A stretch of DNA of 64,000 nucleotides from Rhodoferax_B ferrireducens_A (GTDB taxonomy: Bacteria > Pseudomonadota > Gammaproteobacteria > Burkholderiales > Burkholderiaceae_C), in the NCBI RefSeq assembly GCF_031458075.1, contig NZ_JAVDXT010000003.1, positions 124,001-188,000 of the forward strand, in the 5' to 3' direction. This document shows positions 1 to 8,149 of this stretch, piece after piece (positions within the stretch are counted from its first letter, which is position 1; the number at the start of each line of letters is the position of its first letter). Position numbers and translations under genes: made by a program. A model generated the notes under the pieces. The model had not been told where the DNA came from. It was given only the letters and a program-made list of their open reading frames with translations, and did no database searches.

Positions 1-1037
1 GCGTCGATTTCGGCGTAGCTGACGGTACGCCGGTTGTCCAGCAAGGCCTTGACGATTTCGCGGCTGCGCTGGGGCGAGAAGCGCCAGTCGGTGGTGAAGC
101 TAACCAGCAGAAACTGCGCCTGCACCTTGGCAAAGGCCGCGGTCAGCTTGCCGTCGAAATGCCGGGCCGGGTCAAAGTAGTCGAGCGCGCGGGTGATCAG
201 CAAGTAGGTGTTCGCGTCGAAGTAGTCGCTGAACTTGTCGCCTTGGTAGCGCAAATAGCTTTCGATCTGGAACTCCGCGTCCTGCGTGGTGTAGCGGTAG
301 CTATCACCAATCAACTGGCGGCCGAATTTGGTGTTCATCACGTCGTCGCTGAGATAGGTGATGTGACCGATCATGCGGGCGATGCGTAGACCGCGCTGTG
401 GCACCACCCCATGCTGGTAAAAGTGGCCGCCGTGGAAGTCCGGGTCGGTAACGATGGAGCGGCGCGCCACCTCGTTGAAGGCAATGTTCTCGGCCGTCAG
501 ATTCGGGGCGCTGGCGATCACCACCGCATGCCGCACGCGATCTGGATACTGTAGCGTCCAGCCCAGTGCCTGCATGCCGCCCAGGCTGCCACCCATCACG
601 GCTGCGAGTTGCTGTATGCCCAGGCTGTCGAGCAGACGGGCCTGGGCGTTGACCCAGTCTTCCACCGTGACGACCGGAAAGTCAGCACCGTAGACCTGGC
701 CCGTATCAGGATGAACGTGCATGGGCCCGGTGGAGCCAAAGCACGAGCCCAGGTTGTTCACGCCGATGACGAAGAAGCGATTGGTGTCCAGCGGCTTGCC
801 GGGGCCGACCATGTTGTCCCACCAGCCGGCCGACTTGGGCTGGTCGGCATACACGCCGGCCACATGGTGCGAGGCGTTCAGCGCATGGCAGACCAGTACC
901 GCATTCGACTTGTCGGCATTCAGCGTGCCATAGGTTTCAAACGCCAGGTCGTAGGCGCGGATAGCACCGCCGCCTTGCAGTGGGAGACGGTCGGGGAAAT
1001 GCTGGGTTTGCGGTGTCGCGATCAAGGGCTTACCCAC
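1..1037 (-). CDS. metX: homoserine O-acyltransferase MetX (partial, 3' end outside window)
   Basis: Acylates homoserine for methionine synthesis; whether the donor is acetyl- or succinyl-CoA cannot be told from sequence alone. Only about 345 codons are inside the window and the gene runs off the left edge. The reading frame shows the MetX alpha/beta-hydrolase hallmarks: the block LVCHALNASHHVAG (about residues 48-61), GWWDNMVGPG (71-80), and the nucleophile elbow GGSLGGMQ with Ser near 151. The start is taken as GTG at 1037. It lies three bases after the in-frame TAG of the upstream GST gene, so no earlier start is possible, and the tight spacing suggests translational coupling with the GST gene. 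Confidence 0.93.
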   Translation of the reverse strand, partial: MGKPLIATPQTQHFPDRLPLQGGGAIRAYDLAFETYGTLNADKSNAVLVCHALNASHHVAGVYADQPKSAGWWDNMVGPGKPLDTNRFFVIGVNNLGSCFGSTGPMHVHPDTGQVYGADFPVVTVEDWVNAQARLLDSLGIQQLAAVMGGSLGGMQALGWTLQYPDRVRHAVVIASAPNLTAENIAFNEVARRSIVTDPDFHGGHFYQHGVVPQRGLRIARMIGHITYLSDDVMNTKFGRQLIGDSYRYTTQDAEFQIESYLRYQGDKFSDYFDANTYLLITRALDYFDPARHFDGKLTAAFAKVQAQFLLVSFTTDWRFSPQRSREIVKALLDNRRTVSYAEID

Positions 1038-1040
1038 GCC

Positions 1041-1655
1041 CTAAACTGGCTTGGTGTCGATAAAGCTCTGCCGCTGCATCAGCTTGTCTTGCAATTTGCC
1101 CAGGTTCGGGTGGCGGCTGCGCCAGTCCACCGCCGGGAAGCGGAATTCCAGCCAGCCCAGCGCGCAGCCCACGGCGATGTCGGACAGGCTCAGGTGGATG
1201 CCGCTGCAAAACGGCTTGTCGGCCAGGCCGCGGGCCATGGCTTTCAGGGTGGCGTCGATCTTGCCCATCTGGCGGTCGATCCAGGCCTGGCTGCGCTGGG
1301 CCTCGGGGCGGTCCACCCAGACGGATTCCATGCGTGCCAGCAGGCCGGCATCGCACAAGCCGTCGGCCAGCGCTTCCCAGGTTTTGACTTCCACGCGTTC
1401 ACGGCTTTGCGCCGGAATCAGCTTGCCGACGGGCGACAAGGTGTCCAGGTACTCGACAATGACCCGCGAATCGAACACGGCTTCGCCGCCTTCCATCACC
1501 AGGCAGGGCACTTTGCCCAGAGGGTTGGACTCGGAAATATTGGTGCCCGACGCCCACACGTCCTCCAGCACCAGCTGGTAGTCGAGCTTTTTTTCGGCCA
1601 TCACAACGCGCACTTTGCGTACGTAGGGGCTGGTGAGAGATCCGATGAGTTTCAT
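1041..1655 (-). CDS. glutathione S-transferase family protein
   Basis: Soluble cytosolic GST of 204 aa. The N-terminal thioredoxin-like fold has TSPYVRKVRV near residues 8-17 at the glutathione site and the cis-proline segment GKVPCLV near 50, followed by an all-helical C-terminal domain. The preferred start is ATG at 1655; a TTG two codons upstream is possible. It sits 3 bp upstream of metX in the same direction and is divergent from purB. The substrate is unknown. The family includes detoxifying and stress-related enzymes, and nothing in the neighbourhood narrows this. Confidence 0.9.
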   Translation of the reverse strand: MKLIGSLTSPYVRKVRVVMAEKKLDYQLVLEDVWASGTNISESNPLGKVPCLVMEGGEAVFDSRVIVEYLDTLSPVGKLIPAQSRERVEVKTWEALADGLCDAGLLARMESVWVDRPEAQRSQAWIDRQMGKIDATLKAMARGLADKPFCSGIHLSLSDIAVGCALGWLEFRFPAVDWRSRHPNLGKLQDKLMQRQSFIDTKPV

Positions 1656-1753
1656 GGGCAAGATAGGACTGGGGATGCGTCCATTCTAGCGATTCACCCC
1701 CCTTGCAAGAACGCCGGTTGGCCCCATGGTGGCGCGCATCCTACAATTCAGGG

Positions 1754-3157
1754 ATGAATCTTTCCACGATCTCGGCCCTGTCGCCACTGGACGGCCGCTA
1801 CGCCGCCAAACTCGCCACCCTGCGCCCTTTGATGAGCGAACAGGGCTATATGCAACGCCGTGTCCAGGTCGAAGTCGCCTGGTTCATCGCCCTCAGCGAC
1901 GCCGGTTTCGCTGAATTCAAGCCGCTGACCCCGGGCGCGCGTACCTATTTGCTGAACCTGGTGAAGAACTTCAGCGAAACCGATGGCCGCGCCATCAAGG
2001 AAATCGAAAAAACCACCAACCACGACGTGAAAGCCGTCGAATACTGGATCAAGTCCAAGTTCGAAGCCCGGCCCGAGCTGCTGGCCGCCGCCGAGTTCGT
2101 GCACTTTGCCTGTACCAGCGAAGACATCAACAACACCAGCCACGCGCTGCAGCTCAAGGGCGCGCGCAACCTGGTGGTCCTGCCCGGCCTGGACGCGCTG
2201 ATCACCAAGCTGCGCGAAATGGCCCAGGCGTTTGCCGATGTGCCCATGCTCAGCCGCACCCACGGCCAGACCGCCAGCCCGACCACCGTCGGCAAGGAAG
2301 TCGCCAACGTGCTGGTCCGCCTGGTCGCCGCCCGCGAGAAGATCGCCGGCGTGCCGCTGATGGCCAAGATGAACGGCGCGGTCGGCAACTACAACGCCCA
2401 CCTGTCGGCCTGGCCGGATTTCGACTGGGAGGCGTTCAGCCGCAAGGTCATCGAAACCCCCGAACCGGTGTCCGAAGCCGGTATCGCCCCCTGGGGCCTG
2501 GGCCTGACCTTCCAGCCCTACAGCATCCAGATCGAGCCGCACGACTACATGGCCGAGCTGTTCGACGCCATCGCCCGCACCAACACCATCCTGATCGACT
2601 GGTCGCGCGACGTCTGGGGCTATGTCTCGCTGGGCTACTTCAAGCAGCGCCTGAAAGCCGGCGAGATCGGCTCCAGCACCATGCCGCACAAGGTCAACCC
2701 CATCGACTTCGAGAACGCCGAAGGCAATCTGGGCCTGGCCAACGCCTTGCTGCGCCATCTGAGCGAAAAGCTGCCGATCAGCCGCTGGCAGCGCGACCTG
2801 ACCGATTCCACCGTGCTACGCAATATGGGCGTGGCCGTCGGCTATGCGGCGCTGGCCTACCAGTCGCTGCTGACCGGGCTGAACAAGCTGGAACTCAACG
2901 AAGAAGCCCTGGCCGCCGACCTCGATGCGTCGTGGGAAGTGCTGGCCGAGCCGATCCAGACCGTGATGCGCCGCTACGGCGTACAGGGCGCCTACGAAAA
3001 GCTCAAGGAAGTCACCCGCGGCAAGACCGTCACAGCCGAAGCCCTGCACGGCCTGATCGCCTCGCTGGAAATCCCCGAAGCCGAGAAACAGCGCCTGCTG
3101 GCCATGACGCCAGGCAGCTACACCGGCATCGCCGCCGAATTGGCACGCAGGGCTTAG
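1754..3157 (+). CDS. purB: adenylosuccinate lyase
   Basis: Catalyses two beta-elimination steps in purine synthesis: SAICAR to AICAR plus fumarate, and adenylosuccinate to AMP plus fumarate. 467 aa, close to proteobacterial PurB. The fumarase/aspartase superfamily signature SSTMPHKVNP lies near residues 306-315; upstream are the conserved blocks TSEDINN and SRTHGQTASPTTVGKE, which carries the catalytic His region. Start at ATG 1754, before NLSTISALSPLDGRYA, which matches the family's N-terminus. The gene stands alone, divergent from the GST gene, and is followed by two dispersed repeats. Confidence 0.97.
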   Translation: MNLSTISALSPLDGRYAAKLATLRPLMSEQGYMQRRVQVEVAWFIALSDAGFAEFKPLTPGARTYLLNLVKNFSETDGRAIKEIEKTTNHDVKAVEYWIKSKFEARPELLAAAEFVHFACTSEDINNTSHALQLKGARNLVVLPGLDALITKLREMAQAFADVPMLSRTHGQTASPTTVGKEVANVLVRLVAAREKIAGVPLMAKMNGAVGNYNAHLSAWPDFDWEAFSRKVIETPEPVSEAGIAPWGLGLTFQPYSIQIEPHDYMAELFDAIARTNTILIDWSRDVWGYVSLGYFKQRLKAGEIGSSTMPHKVNPIDFENAEGNLGLANALLRHLSEKLPISRWQRDLTDSTVLRNMGVAVGYAALAYQSLLTGLNKLELNEEALAADLDASWEVLAEPIQTVMRRYGVQGAYEKLKEVTRGKTVTAEALHGLIASLEIPEAEKQRLLAMTPGSYTGIAAELARRA

Positions 3158-3159
3158 CT

Positions 3160-3240
3160 CACCCCCAGGCTGCACACTTCGTGTTTTCGCCCACCCCCTT
3201 GCAGGGGGCAACACCAGCAGCCTGGCAAAGCCAGTTCTGC
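3160..3240. repeat. dispersed repeat family B, copy 1
   Basis: A composite of short inverted repeats: CCCCCAGGCT, then CACTTCGTG, then CCCCCTTGCAGGGGG, then GGCAAAGCC. The same blocks in the same order occur in reverse complement at 26892-26976, so this is a dispersed intergenic element and not a gene. It lies just after the purB stop codon. Confidence 0.7.
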
Positions 3241-3304
3241 GGTGTTCTGGAAGGATTGTTCACCCACGTGCGTGGAACCTGGGCAGTTATATGGTCTTAA
3301 TGAA

Positions 3305-3352
3305 ACAGGCCGCTGGCGCATATATCACGTGCACTAGTAGCTATAAAAAATA
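3305..3352. repeat. palindromic repeat A, copy 1 (intergenic, degenerate)
   Basis: Matches the family-A layout (GCTGGCGCA, a short AT-rich middle, TGCGCCAGC, outer arm GCTAT plus an A/T run). The left arm GCTGGCGCAT is intact. The right arm has decayed to TGCACTAGTAGCTAT. It lies between purB and yaeQ, immediately before the yaeQ ribosome binding region. Confidence 0.65.
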
Positions 3353-3364
3353 GAGCAAGCAGTT

Positions 3365-3925
3365 ATGGCCCTCAAATCGACGATCTTTAAGGCCAACCTG
3401 CAAATTGCAGACATTGACCACGGCTACTACGCCGACCACGCGCTGACCTTGGCGCGCCATCCCAGCGAAACCGACGAACGCATGATGGTCCGCCTGGTGG
3501 CGCTGGCGCTGAACGCCTACAAGCTGCAAAGCGTGTGTGGCGGCGACGGCGTGCTGGCGTTTGGCGCCGGCCTTAGCAACCCGGACGATCCGGATCTGAG
3601 CCTGCGCGATTTCACCGGCCAGACCAAGCTCTGGGTCGAAGTCGGCCAGCCCGAAGACAAGCCGCTGATCAAGGCCTGCGGCAAGGCCGACCAGGTGCTG
3701 CTGTACCCGTTCAGCTCCTCGGCCGACATCTGGTGGCGCGGCATGGAGTCCAAGCTGTCGCGCCCGCAGAACCTGCAGGTCTGGCGCGTACCGACCGAGG
3801 CCTCTCAGGCCCTGTCGGCGCTGGCCGAACGCAGCATGCAGCTGCAGGCGACGGTGCAAGAGGGCGCCCTGACCCTCAGCAGCGAAAAAGGCAGCGTAGA
3901 CGTAGAGTGCGTCCGCTGGAAATAG
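3365..3925 (+). CDS. yaeQ: YaeQ family protein
   Basis: 186 aa, the usual length of YaeQ proteins, small cytosolic proteins with a nuclease-like (PD-(D/E)xK-type) fold. Early reports linked YaeQ to RfaH-type transcript control, but its function is not settled. Recognisable family segments are MALKSTIFKANLQIAD at the start, a central block SDPDLSLRDFTG-like (here NPDDPDLSLRDFTGQ), LWVEVGQP near residue 94, and WWRGMESKLSR near 125. It faces the DUF3717-DUF1289 gene in convergent orientation across a family-A repeat. Confidence 0.92.
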   Translation: MALKSTIFKANLQIADIDHGYYADHALTLARHPSETDERMMVRLVALALNAYKLQSVCGGDGVLAFGAGLSNPDDPDLSLRDFTGQTKLWVEVGQPEDKPLIKACGKADQVLLYPFSSSADIWWRGMESKLSRPQNLQVWRVPTEASQALSALAERSMQLQATVQEGALTLSSEKGSVDVECVRWK

Positions 3926-3954
3926 CTCCCATCGCTCTATTTTTGAATACGTTT

Positions 3955-4010
3955 TAGGCCGCTAGCGCTTATTTCATCTGCGCCAGCAGCTACTCAATCT
4001 ATAGCAGGCA
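3955..4010. repeat. palindromic repeat A, copy 2 (between convergent genes)
   Basis: Near-canonical copy: GCCGCTAGCGC, the middle TTATTTCATC, then TGCGCCAGCAGCTAC, then TATAGCAGG. The outer TATAG arm supplies the last codons and the TGA stop (3994-3996) of the convergent minus-strand gene. Confidence 0.75.
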
Positions 4011-4419
4011 AGCGGCCTTCGGCGGCACGCTCTGCATAGCGGTTGAAGCGCCAGGAGCTGCCTTCCTGGGTGATGCGGCGCCAGGTGGCGCGCTTGGCGA
4101 CCGGGTCCATGGCGGGCCAGAGCTGCACTTCCTCGAAGGTCCGGCCGCAACCTTTGCACAGGGCATCGCCCTGGAAGGTCGAGCAGATGGCGATACACGG
4201 GGTGTCGGGCGTGGTCTCGTACCAGGCTAGCCAGGCGGCGCGGGCCTTGGGCGGCATGCTGGCTTCGTCGGCCTCGTCTTCGTGGTGATAAACCAACAGC
4301 GCATACACCTCGGCCAGAGCGCGTAATTCGGCACACAGGGTGATGCCGTCGGGCGACGGCTTTTGGGCCCGCCAGTAGTTGATGGCGGCTTCGATGTCGG
4401 TGATGTGGATTCCGGCCAT
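3994..4419 (-). CDS. DUF3717 and DUF1289 two-domain protein
   Basis: 141 aa protein of unknown function. Residues about 1-65 match the DUF3717 pattern (ITDIEAAINYWR, then SPDGITLCAELRALAEVYAL). Residues about 80-125 match DUF1289, a small Cys-containing domain, with PCIAICS, CKGCGRT and the downstream W of LWPAM; its four cysteines suggest metal binding. The ATG at 4419 is chosen over a TTG two codons upstream; no strong ribosome binding site is visible for either. The C-terminal residues LPAID are encoded inside a family-A repeat, so the 3' end appears to have been set by repeat sequence. Convergent with yaeQ. Confidence 0.75.
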   Translation of the reverse strand: MAGIHITDIEAAINYWRAQKPSPDGITLCAELRALAEVYALLVYHHEDEADEASMPPKARAAWLAWYETTPDTPCIAICSTFQGDALCKGCGRTFEEVQLWPAMDPVAKRATWRRITQEGSSWRFNRYAERAAEGRLPAID

Positions 4420-4476
4420 GGACAAGGATCAGGGCGAGGGTTGGCAAAGGGAGGGTGATTGTGCTCTAATCGCCGG

Positions 4477-4625
4477 CTGAAGGGGAGTAGCTCCCGCCCG
4501 CAGCCAATAGCGGGCACCCACTGGTCGTCAATACGTTGCCCCGCAAGGGCTTCCGGCCTGAGGGGCATCTTACAGATGCCGAGCAAGACCTTCGATACCC
4601 ACCTGCAATGGCTGGGGTCGAAGTG
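4477..4625 (+). ncRNA. yybP-ykoY manganese riboswitch
   Basis: The leader of the terC gene carries the yybP-ykoY hallmarks: AAGGGGAGTAGC opening the first helix (from 4480), a GTCGTCAATACG segment, a short hairpin GGCATCTTACAGATGCC, and the closing GCAAGACCTTC (4583-4592) that can pair back to the 5' strand. A following hairpin (CTTCGATACCC with GGGGTCGAAG, about 4589-4623) may be part of the expression platform. This class binds Mn2+ and commonly controls TerC/MntP-type exporters, exactly as placed here. Identification is by motif, not by a covariance model. Confidence 0.85.
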
Positions 4626-4703
4626 CTCCCAGGCGGCTCACCCGCCCACACACTCCCGATCTCACCGTTTGCGGTTACCCCACAACGCAACGGAGTGTTT
4701 TTC

Positions 4704-5399
4704 ATGGAATTTTTATCCGCCCCCTGGTGGTCTGCCCTGCTGGCGATCATTTTGATCGACCTGGTACTGGCCGGCGACAACGCCATCGTCATCGCCCTGG
4801 CCGCGCGCAACCTGCCGCCGCATCTGCAAAAGAAAGCCATCATGTGGGGTACCGTCGGCGCGATTGCCGTGCGCTCGGTCATGACCATCGGCGTGGTCTG
4901 GCTGCTGAAGATCCCCGGCCTGATGCTGGTCGGCGGCCTGGGCCTGCTGTGGATTGCCTACAAACTGCTGGCCGACCAGGGCAGCGAGGACGGGCATGAC
5001 GGCCCGGTGGTCAGCACCTTCTGGGGCGCGATGAAAACCATTCTGGTGGCCGACGCGCTGATGGGCGTGGACAACGTGCTGGGCGTGGCCGGTGCCGCCC
5101 ATGGCGCCTTCGATCTGGTGGTGATCGGCCTGCTGGTCAGCGTGCCTATCGTGGTGCTGGGCAGCACCGTGGTGCTGAAGCTGGTGGAGCGCTTCCCGGC
5201 CATCATCCAGATCGGTGCCGCCGTGCTAGCCTTTACCGCTGCCAAGATGATCGTCGGCGAACCAGTGCTGGCCTCGGTGTTTGGCCCTGCCGCCCCCTGG
5301 AGCACCGCCGCCCATTGGGGTGTGTACGCGGTAGCCGTTGCCGGCGTGCTGGCCACAGGCAGCTGGAGCGCTCGACGTAAAGTGCAAGCCACGGCCTGA
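4704..5399 (+). CDS. TerC family membrane protein, riboswitch-controlled (probable Mn2+ exporter)
   Basis: 231 aa integral membrane protein with about seven predicted hydrophobic segments. It carries the two acidic TerC signatures: LVLAGDNAIVIAL near residues 17-29 and MGVDNVLGVAG near 117-127. TerC proteins related to Alx/YceF are linked to metal, especially manganese, export. The upstream yybP-ykoY element makes Mn2+ efflux the best inference. The ATG at 4704 starts right at the first membrane helix (MEFLSAPWWSAL). A second terC lies at 16500-17201 without such a leader. Confidence 0.93.
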   Translation: MEFLSAPWWSALLAIILIDLVLAGDNAIVIALAARNLPPHLQKKAIMWGTVGAIAVRSVMTIGVVWLLKIPGLMLVGGLGLLWIAYKLLADQGSEDGHDGPVVSTFWGAMKTILVADALMGVDNVLGVAGAAHGAFDLVVIGLLVSVPIVVLGSTVVLKLVERFPAIIQIGAAVLAFTAAKMIVGEPVLASVFGPAAPWSTAAHWGVYAVAVAGVLATGSWSARRKVQATA

Positions 5400-5442
5400 T
5401 CCGTGGTCCATGCGGTCCCGCAGAAGCGGTATCCTTGGCCGC

Positions 5443-5775
5443 ATGAAACTTCTACTCAAATGGCTGCTCAGCGCAGCCGCCCTGCTTCTGGTGGCCCATC
5501 TGTACAGCGGAGTGCAGGTGCAGAACTTCACCACGGCGCTGATCGCGGCGCTGGTGATCGGCCTGCTCAATACCGTGCTGCGGCCGGTGCTGGTGGTGCT
5601 GACCCTGCCGGTCACGGTGCTGACCTTGGGCCTCTTCCTGTTTGTGCTGAACGCGCTGATGTTCTGGTCGGCATCCGGCCTGCTGGCCGGCTTCCATGTG
5701 ACCGGGTTTACCGCGGCCCTGATCGGCTCGCTGATCTATTCGGCACTCGGCATCGCTATCGACTCATTTGTCTAG
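5443..5775 (+). CDS. phage holin family IV / DUF360-like membrane protein
   Basis: 110 aa with four hydrophobic segments, starting MKLLLKWLLSAAALLLVAHL and containing the family's NTVLRPVLVVLTLPVTVLTLG stretch, split here by a short turn. These small proteins are annotated as phage holin superfamily IV but are common chromosomal proteins; there is no phage context here. Its 3' end overlaps the convergent M48 gene by 12 bp. Function unknown. Confidence 0.85.
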   Translation: MKLLLKWLLSAAALLLVAHLYSGVQVQNFTTALIAALVIGLLNTVLRPVLVVLTLPVTVLTLGLFLFVLNALMFWSASGLLAGFHVTGFTAALIGSLIYSALGIAIDSFV

Positions 5776-7338
5776 CTTGTCCTGGGCCTGCTGTTTCAGC
5801 AGCGCCTGGGTTTGCCGCGCGCGGGTGTCGATGATCGAAGCCTCGATATCGTCTACCGGCCCACTGCCTGCCGGTGGCTTGCGCGCCCAGTCTTGCGCGG
5901 CGCGGAAGCGGTCCATCGCCCCCGCATAGTCCAGCCGGGCCACCTGGGCCTCGGCCTCGGCGCGGATCGCGCGCAGGGTCTGGCCTTGCGCGGTATAGGC
6001 GGCGGCCAGCAGCTGCCAGGCCGTGCCGTCGCGCGGGTGCAAGGCCACCCAGGGCTGTAGGCGGGCGATCGCCTCCGCCGCCTTCCCGCTGCGGGTACGT
6101 ATCTGCGAACCCAGCAACAGCTCGGGCCGGCCCGGGGCCTGCAGGTCCACCAGCGCCGCGGTGGCGGGCAGATCACCGGCCGTCCATTCGATTTCGGCCG
6201 CCAACAGACGGGCGATGCGGGCGGCGGCGGCATGGGGTTCGACCAGGGCCTGTAGTCGCGCCACCAGGCCGCGGGCCTGGGCAAAGTCGCGCTGGCGCAG
6301 GGCCGACAGCGTGCCGGCATACAGCACGCCGACGCTGCGCACATCCATGGCCGGGCCGGTGGGTTTGGCACCTTTGGCCTCGCCGACCCAGGCGCGCAGC
6401 ATGTCCACGCCGGGGTTGCCCAGCACCCGGGCGCGGGCCGCCATCATGGCCTGCACGGGGCTCTGTGGCGTGGGCGTAGGCCGCGCGTCCAGCGCCTGGC
6501 GCGACTGCATATCGGCGATGCGCTCGGTGGTCAGCGGGTGGCTGCGCAAATAGGGGAACGAGCCGTTGTCGCTGATGCGCGAGGCCTGCTGCAGCTTTTC
6601 GAACATGCTGACGAAGCCCAGCGGGTCGAAGCCAGCCTGCGTCATCACGCCGTAGCCGATGCGGTCGGCCTCGCGTTCCATGTCGCGCGAGAAGTTCAGC
6701 TGATTTTGCACCGCCGCCGCCTGGCCGCCGACGATCATGGCGTTGGCGGCGTCGGGGTTCTTGCTGGCGGCCAACGCGCCCAGCACCATGGCGCCGATCA
6801 TCCACGGGGTTTGCCGGCTTTGCGAGTCCATCATCCGGGCGATATGCCGCTGGGTCACGTGGCTGAGCTCATGGCCGAGCACCGAGGCCAGCTCGTCGTC
6901 GCTGGTGACCACGCCGATCAGCCCCAGGTGCAGGCCCAGGTAGCCGCCGGGCACGGCGAAGGCGTTGATGGTGCGGTCGGCCCCCATCAGCACCTCCCAG
7001 GCGAAGCGCTGGTCCAGCTCGTCGGTCAGCTCGCCGCGCTGGCGGGCCGCCGCCAGCAGCGGTTGCCAGATGCTTTGCACGTACTCGACCAGGATGGCGT
7101 CGTCGATGTAGTCGGGGTCGCGGTAGATCTCGCGGGCAATGCGCTCGCCCAGGCGGCGCTCGGCACTGGTGCCCATGCTGTTGCCGTCGCCCAGGCTGGG
7201 CAGCTCGGCCGCCGGGGCGGCGCGCGTCTGCGCCAGACCAGGCACGGGAGCCAGCAGCGTGATCGCTATCAAAAACAGAGCTGCCGGCGCACGGTACGCA
7301 TGCACCAGACCCTTATTCTGTATAAAAAGCTTGTTCAA
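5764..7338 (-). CDS. BepA-like M48 metalloprotease with TPR-like C-terminus
   Basis: 524 aa, secreted: a hydrophobic signal segment (ALFLIAITLLAPVPGLAQ) ends near residue 37. The zinc site is HELSH at about 156-160, with the third ligand in EREADRIGY near 217. The C-terminal half is helical and repeat-like, as in BepA (YfgC), which degrades or assembles outer-membrane proteins such as LptD. The start is uncertain. TTG at 7338 overlaps the stop of the upstream tfpZ-like gene (TTGA), supporting coupling; GTG at 7305 is an alternative that still gives a good signal peptide. Part of the signal peptide is encoded by a family-A repeat (7261-7312). Confidence 0.9.
   Translation of the reverse strand: MNKLFIQNKGLVHAYRAPAALFLIAITLLAPVPGLAQTRAAPAAELPSLGDGNSMGTSAERRLGERIAREIYRDPDYIDDAILVEYVQSIWQPLLAAARQRGELTDELDQRFAWEVLMGADRTINAFAVPGGYLGLHLGLIGVVTSDDELASVLGHELSHVTQRHIARMMDSQSRQTPWMIGAMVLGALAASKNPDAANAMIVGGQAAAVQNQLNFSRDMEREADRIGYGVMTQAGFDPLGFVSMFEKLQQASRISDNGSFPYLRSHPLTTERIADMQSRQALDARPTPTPQSPVQAMMAARARVLGNPGVDMLRAWVGEAKGAKPTGPAMDVRSVGVLYAGTLSALRQRDFAQARGLVARLQALVEPHAAAARIARLLAAEIEWTAGDLPATAALVDLQAPGRPELLLGSQIRTRSGKAAEAIARLQPWVALHPRDGTAWQLLAAAYTAQGQTLRAIRAEAEAQVARLDYAGAMDRFRAAQDWARKPPAGSGPVDDIEASIIDTRARQTQALLKQQAQDKLDK
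7261..7312. repeat. palindromic repeat A, copy 3 (inside the M48 protease reading frame)
   Basis: On the minus strand it reads GGGTCTGGTGCATGCG, TACCGTGCGCCGGCAGCTC, then TGTTTTTGATAGCGATC. It has the same order of elements as intergenic copies and is nearly identical in its tail to the copy in the eptA-like gene. It encodes part of the signal peptide and leaves the frame open. Confidence 0.65.
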
Positions 7339-8093
7339 AATGAATCCAATGGCAGAAAGGCGAGGGGCTGCGCGGTCTGCAGGTCGACAAAGACCGTCCA
7401 GTAGGACTTGCGCCCTATCAGCGGCAGATAGCCCAGGCGGTCGGCACTGAGCCCGGTAGCGGCTACGGTGCGGCCGATGTCGGCGGCACTGCTGGCGAAG
7501 CGACCGCTGAGCTCGGCCACCGGCTTGGCCGCTTTGCGTACATCGGCCTGGCCGGCGGCATAGCTTTGCCAGACATCAGGCCGGGCGGCGATGGGTACGC
7601 CCCCCATTTCGGCCAGCGCCAAGTCCCACTTTTCGGCCCCGTCCTTGAAGGGGCGCAGCGACAACAGCGTCGGACGCCACAACGGCAAGGCGGTGATGCC
7701 GGCAGGTGTCTGGCCCAGCAGTTCACGCGGCACTTCGGCCGCATGCACCACCCGAAAGCGATTGACTTCAAACACCAGGTGCACCGGACGGGCCTCGAAC
7801 ACCGTCCACATGCCGTAGCCCAACCCGCCCAGTTGCAACAAGGCGATGGCGGCCAGGTCGCGCCGCAGCACTGGCCAGGGCTTGACGCGGTCGAAGATAG
7901 CCAGGGTCAGCAGCGGACCGAGCACCACATCCACCGCCACCACCAGCAAGAAAAGCTCGCGTCCTCCCGATATCTCCCGGTAAGGATAGGGATACCACAG
8001 GCCAAACACCACCAGGCCCGCCAGCAAGGCCACGCCCAGGCAAATCCCGATGTGGATGCCCGCCGCACGAAACCGTTCTTTCCAGTTGACCAT
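7335..8093 (-). CDS. TfpX/TfpZ-like type IV pilin accessory protein
   Basis: 252 aa with at least two N-terminal membrane helices. The segments WKERFRAAGIHIG, LWYPYPYREISGGRELFLLV and VDVVLGPLLTL are typical of TfpX/TfpZ/FimB-type type IV pilin accessory proteins, which are needed for pilin stability or assembly. Start at ATG 8093. The pilin gene lies 5 kb away (13102-13536) with moaC, a cyclase and two pilin glycosylation ligases between, so the association is regional. It overlaps the downstream M48 gene by 4 bp and is divergent from moaC across 56 bp. Confidence 0.85.
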   Translation of the reverse strand: MVNWKERFRAAGIHIGICLGVALLAGLVVFGLWYPYPYREISGGRELFLLVVAVDVVLGPLLTLAIFDRVKPWPVLRRDLAAIALLQLGGLGYGMWTVFEARPVHLVFEVNRFRVVHAAEVPRELLGQTPAGITALPLWRPTLLSLRPFKDGAEKWDLALAEMGGVPIAARPDVWQSYAAGQADVRKAAKPVAELSGRFASSAADIGRTVAATGLSADRLGYLPLIGRKSYWTVFVDLQTAQPLAFLPLDSF

Positions 8094-8149
8094 AACCTTA
8101 TGATGCTTGAGATGAGTGAAGTTTCTGTAAATCCTGGATTGTGACCCGC

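Noticed and set aside
5443..5775. Holin-like protein as evidence of a prophage
   Set aside because: No other phage genes are nearby and this small membrane family is widespread as ordinary chromosomal genes.
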